Both the position numbers and the translations under genes were made by a program. The notes under the pieces were generated by a model, which saw only the letters and a program-made list of their open reading frames with translations, was not told the DNA's origin and did no database searches. From Manis javanica (taxonomy: Eukaryota; Chordata; Mammalia; Pholidota; Manidae), in assembly GCF_040802235.1 (NCBI RefSeq), contig NC_133166.1, positions 3,348,001 through 3,412,000 on the forward strand: a stretch of DNA of 64,000 nucleotides, written 5' to 3'. Positions 61,020 through 64,000 of this stretch are shown here, piece after piece. Positions within the stretch are counted from its first letter, which is position 1. Every line of letters starts with the position of its first letter.

Positions 61020-61649
61020 GTTTGTATATGGTGCCCTCTAGTGTCCGGAAGCTCTCTTCTGGAGCTGCTGAGACCCTGAAGCAATGTTGGGGGTTGCAGG
61101 GGAGTGGTACTGGTGCCTTGGGATAGGAAAGAGCTGTTCCCCCTCCTCCTGGTTGCTGTGCCTGTCTCCACTGCCTGCGCCAGTGAACCGATCACATAGG
61201 TATAAGTTTTTGTCCCAGAGTAGCCAGATATGGATCCTGCTTTCCACAAGTGGCCGGAATCCCAGTGTCCCAAGGAAATCTGTCTGTATTAACTTTCCAA
61301 CCTAGTAGTCATGCGAGTCTCATGAAAGCACCATGAAATGTAGGTTTGTGCTCCCAGTGCAGATCTCTGGAGCTAGATATTCAGCAGTCCCAAGCCTTCC
61401 ACTCCCTCCCTGCTCCGCTTGTCTTCCTCCTGCCGGTGAGCTGTGGTGGGGGAGGGGTTCGGGTCCTGCAGAGCCACAGCTCTGGTACGATACCCCATTC
61501 GGTGAGGTCTGCTCTTTTCTCCAGATGTGTGCAGTCTGATGCCATCCTCTTTCCTGTTGCTCTCTGAGGATTAGTTGCACCAATTAAATTTTCTAATTGT
61601 ATCCCATTTTAAGAGGAAGCCTCTGTCTCTCCTCTCACGCCACCATCTT
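61020..61649 (-). promoter_or_regulatory. L1 5' UTR, putative internal promoter
   Basis: The segment from the element's 5' end to the ORF1 start is richer in GC than the surroundings, especially at 61340-61500. The element begins, on the minus strand, AAAGATGGTGGCGTGAGAGG. The AAGATGGTGG core (61640-61649) resembles a YY1 site, which human L1 also has near its 5' end. Promoter function is inferred from family knowledge. Confidence 0.65.
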
Positions 61650-61665
61650 TGGTCCATTGATATTT

Positions 61666-62830
61666 GACACGGGAGTTAACAACCCTCAATGGTGAAGGGC
61701 TGATTTCTTCAATAAATCATGATGGGGAGATTGGATAACCATATGTAAAAGAATGAAACTGGACCTCTACCCTATACCATACACAACATTAAGCTCTATA
61801 ACATTGGTCTTAGAAATGAATTTTTGGATCTGACACCAAAACACTGACAATAAAAATACAAATAGACATATGTAACTACATGAAACTGAAAATATTCTGC
61901 ACAACAAAGGAAACAATCAACAAAATGAGAGTCAACCTATAGAATGAAAGATGTATGTTTGCAAACCATGCATCTGGTTAAGAGTTAATGTAAAAATATA
62001 TAAGGAATTCTTACAACTCAATAACAAGAAGACCCAAATATTTTGATTAAAAAGTCAACAAAGGACCTGAGTCCATATTTATCCAAAGAATTCATACAAA
62101 TTGTCAACAGGTATATTAAAAGATGCTCAATATCACCAATTATCAGGAACAAGAAAATGCAAACCACAATGAGCTATCTTACGACTGTTGGGATGAATAT
62201 TATCTAAAAGACAGGAGATAACATGTGTTGGCAAGGATGTAGAGGAAAGAACCCTTGCACATTTTTCATGGGAATGTAAACTGTGGCAGCCACTATGGAA
62301 AACAGAATGGAGTTTCCTCAAAAAATTGAAAATAGAACTATCATATGATGCAGCAGTCCCACTTCTGGGTAGATACCCAAAAGAAATGAAATTACTATCT
62401 CAAAAATATATTTAAACTTCCATATTTATTGCAGCATTATTCACAACCAAAATATGGAAACATCCTAGTTGTCCATCAGCAGGGGAATGGATAAAATGGA
62501 ATATTATTCAGTTTCAGAAAAAGGAAACCCTGCCATGGAGGATAGCATGCATAAGCTTGGAAAGCATTATGCTAAGATTCATGAGCTAGACAAAGAAAGA
62601 GAAATACTGTGCATATCACTTATATGTAGAATCTAAAGAAGCCAAACTCATAGGAACAGAGAGTAGAAATAGTGGTTTCCAGGGTAGATGAGTACCAGTA
62701 AACAAGACAAACGCTCTGGAATCAAGGAGTTTATGAAAGGAGAGACTATCAAATTATGAAATAAAAATGAAAACACGGTAACATAGGGTCAAACTTGAAG
62801 TTATATTGGAGGAACATGAGGACATTACAG
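61666..62830 (+). mobile_element. Old LINE-1, 3' continuation of the split element
   Basis: It continues the ORF2 sequence of 55480-55666 without a gap apart from the inserted element: GACACGGGAGTTAACAACCC, TTCAATAAATCATGATGGGG, then the typical AAACTGTGGCAGCCACTATGG, GATACCCAAAAGAAATGAAA, and ATGGATAAAATGGAATATTA. It ends in an A-rich 3' region near 62830. It has many stops and is clearly older than the inserted L1. Confidence 0.8.
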
Positions 62831-64000
62831 TAGAAATATTTTTTTCCTGCAGGAATAATAGGTCAGTTTTCATAGGATATGACATACCAACTCAGTCTAA
62901 AAGATGAACAGGTGTTTTATTTATGGCAACAATAAAAATATACCCCTCCTTTCTCCTTTTAGTTTTAAAACATTCAAAATGTCATTTTCTCATCCTCAGC
63001 TTCTCAGTATAGACAACTTGAAACTCAGTGTACTATATCCCCTTGTCTGAACTCATTTTTTTCTTATCTAAGTACATATAACTAAAGATAAATTTTATTC
63101 ATGGTGTAGAAATTTTATCCTTAACTCATAACCTATATGATGCATGAAATCTAGGTAATTTCCAAATTATGTTCTTTGAGGTTATGCAATGGAGTTTTAA
63201 TAATTTCAAATGCACAACCCTTAAATTTATACATATAGACCAACTCTTAGACTATGCATGTCTTACAGCCTTTCCCAGTAGGGGAACCACGCTGCTCCCT
63301 AAGGATAGAGAGGATAGGGAGGAACATAGGGGGCCTGGCCAGAAAGCTAGTGCTCCTCAGACCGTATCCCACAGGGACAGTTTTTGGTGCAGTGCGGATC
63401 CAACCAGGGGCAGTGTTGGCTAGTTTCTAAATTACCACTTGATAAGCAGATTATTGAGTTTGAAAATGTAACATGTCATGGACAGAAGATCCCCCACAGT
63501 GAAAAATTTCCTACCTAAGTTGCACTGATTTATTCAAGTATGAGCTTCAAGAAAAACTCAGAATGGCTGAATGGATGACTTGAATAAGTCAAACCAGAAA
63601 TTTACATTACATAAGACCACATTCATTATAAAAAAGCAACATACAGTGATTTCTCCATGATATAAAAAGGTAAGCAGTATTTATTTTACCCTGCTTATTT
63701 TATCGTGGTGTGTTTTTTTACAGTCAAGAATCAAGAGTCATCAAAGAAAACACTTTCTTCCCATCAGATACATTTTTGAGATAAATCTTCTGAACTTGAA
63801 ATATAGAGACTATAAGTAATCAATCTTATGAAATCATCTTGTCATTGTGAGGAGTTTTATATTGCTTACTTTTGTTGATATTACTCAGAATATTAAATTC
63901 AAAATAATATTTTCTACTGAATGTTCTATGAAGCCCACTGAGCTTTGATTAAGAGTACAGATTGGCATTTAACTGCTGGGTTTAAAGTCAGTTAAGTCAT
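62831..64000. other. Intergenic DNA at the window end
   Basis: A less AT-rich patch lies at 63270-63420 and holds the end of an 84-codon frame with no recognisable domain. No gene was identified. Confidence 0.35.

Larger units (their letters stand above)
55651..61665 (-). mobile_element. Full-length LINE-1 with target-site duplications
   Basis: The insertion has both ends and 16 bp flanking duplications, TGGTCCATTAATATTT at 55651-55666 and TGGTCCATTGATATTT at 61650-61665 (one mismatch). From 5' to 3' on the minus strand it has a 5' UTR of about 630 bp (61020-61649), ORF1 (61019-60168), an inter-ORF segment of about 310 bp, a broken ORF2 (59856-56037), a 3' UTR of about 340 bp and an A-rich tail. 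Total length is about 6.0 kb. It lies inside an older plus-strand L1. Its 3' end matches the four shorter young copies in this window. ORF2 is broken, so it cannot move by itself. Confidence 0.95.

Noticed and set aside
60556-61041. 161-codon plus-strand frame opposite L1 ORF1
   Set aside because: It is a shadow of ORF1, Ser-rich because it reads the antisense of a Glu/Lys-rich coiled coil.
1-64000. CRISPR arrays, operons, prokaryotic or phage systems
   Set aside because: Intronless OR genes, LINE-1s, MIR and MER5A fossils show mammalian nuclear DNA. No regularly spaced repeats were seen.

Overview
This is a gene-poor, AT-rich stretch of a placental mammal genome lying inside an olfactory receptor (OR) cluster. 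It contains four intact, intronless class II OR coding regions: three on the minus strand (5134-6072, 20117-21100, 33508-34446) and one on the plus strand (50135-51079). From remembered family sequences the first is closest to OR5J2, the third to OR5AS1 and the fourth to OR5F1; the second is a family 5 receptor most like the first. The divergent OR5AS1/OR5F1 pair has the same relative order and orientation that I recall for human 11q12, seen here from the other strand.

Most of the rest is transposon debris in layers. A structurally full-length LINE-1 on the minus strand (about 55.67-61.65 kb) has target-site duplications, an intact ORF1 and a broken ORF2. It sits inside an older plus-strand LINE-1. 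Shorter 5'-truncated pieces of the same young L1 lineage lie at about 9.1-9.7, 10.4-12.3, 23.95-24.57 and 26.66-27.24 kb. A second nested zone (about 9.8-17.4 kb) is an old antisense L1 interrupted by a young L1, two copies of an LTR family and a MER5A-like element. A third copy of that LTR lies at 42.3-42.7 kb, next to a head-to-head pair of a different LTR family (40.95-42.16 kb). Several MIR-, L2- and MLT1-like fossils and simple repeats fill other gaps.

No Alu, rodent B1/B2, ruminant, carnivore tRNA-Lys or other obvious lineage-specific SINE was noticed, so the species is not resolved beyond a probably non-primate, non-rodent placental mammal. No tRNA, rRNA, CRISPR array or prokaryotic feature was seen. 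I found no convincing new multi-gene system. The most unusual structures are a 290 bp inverted repeat at 53969-54258/55015-55303, the apparent direct adjacency of OR5J-like and OR5AS1 genes without an OR8 block between them, and a GC-rich unexplained segment at 51985-52400.

The OR genes would each be expressed from their own small promoter, one allele at a time, in olfactory sensory neurons. They do not act as an operon. The transposons are passive neighbours as far as the sequence shows.
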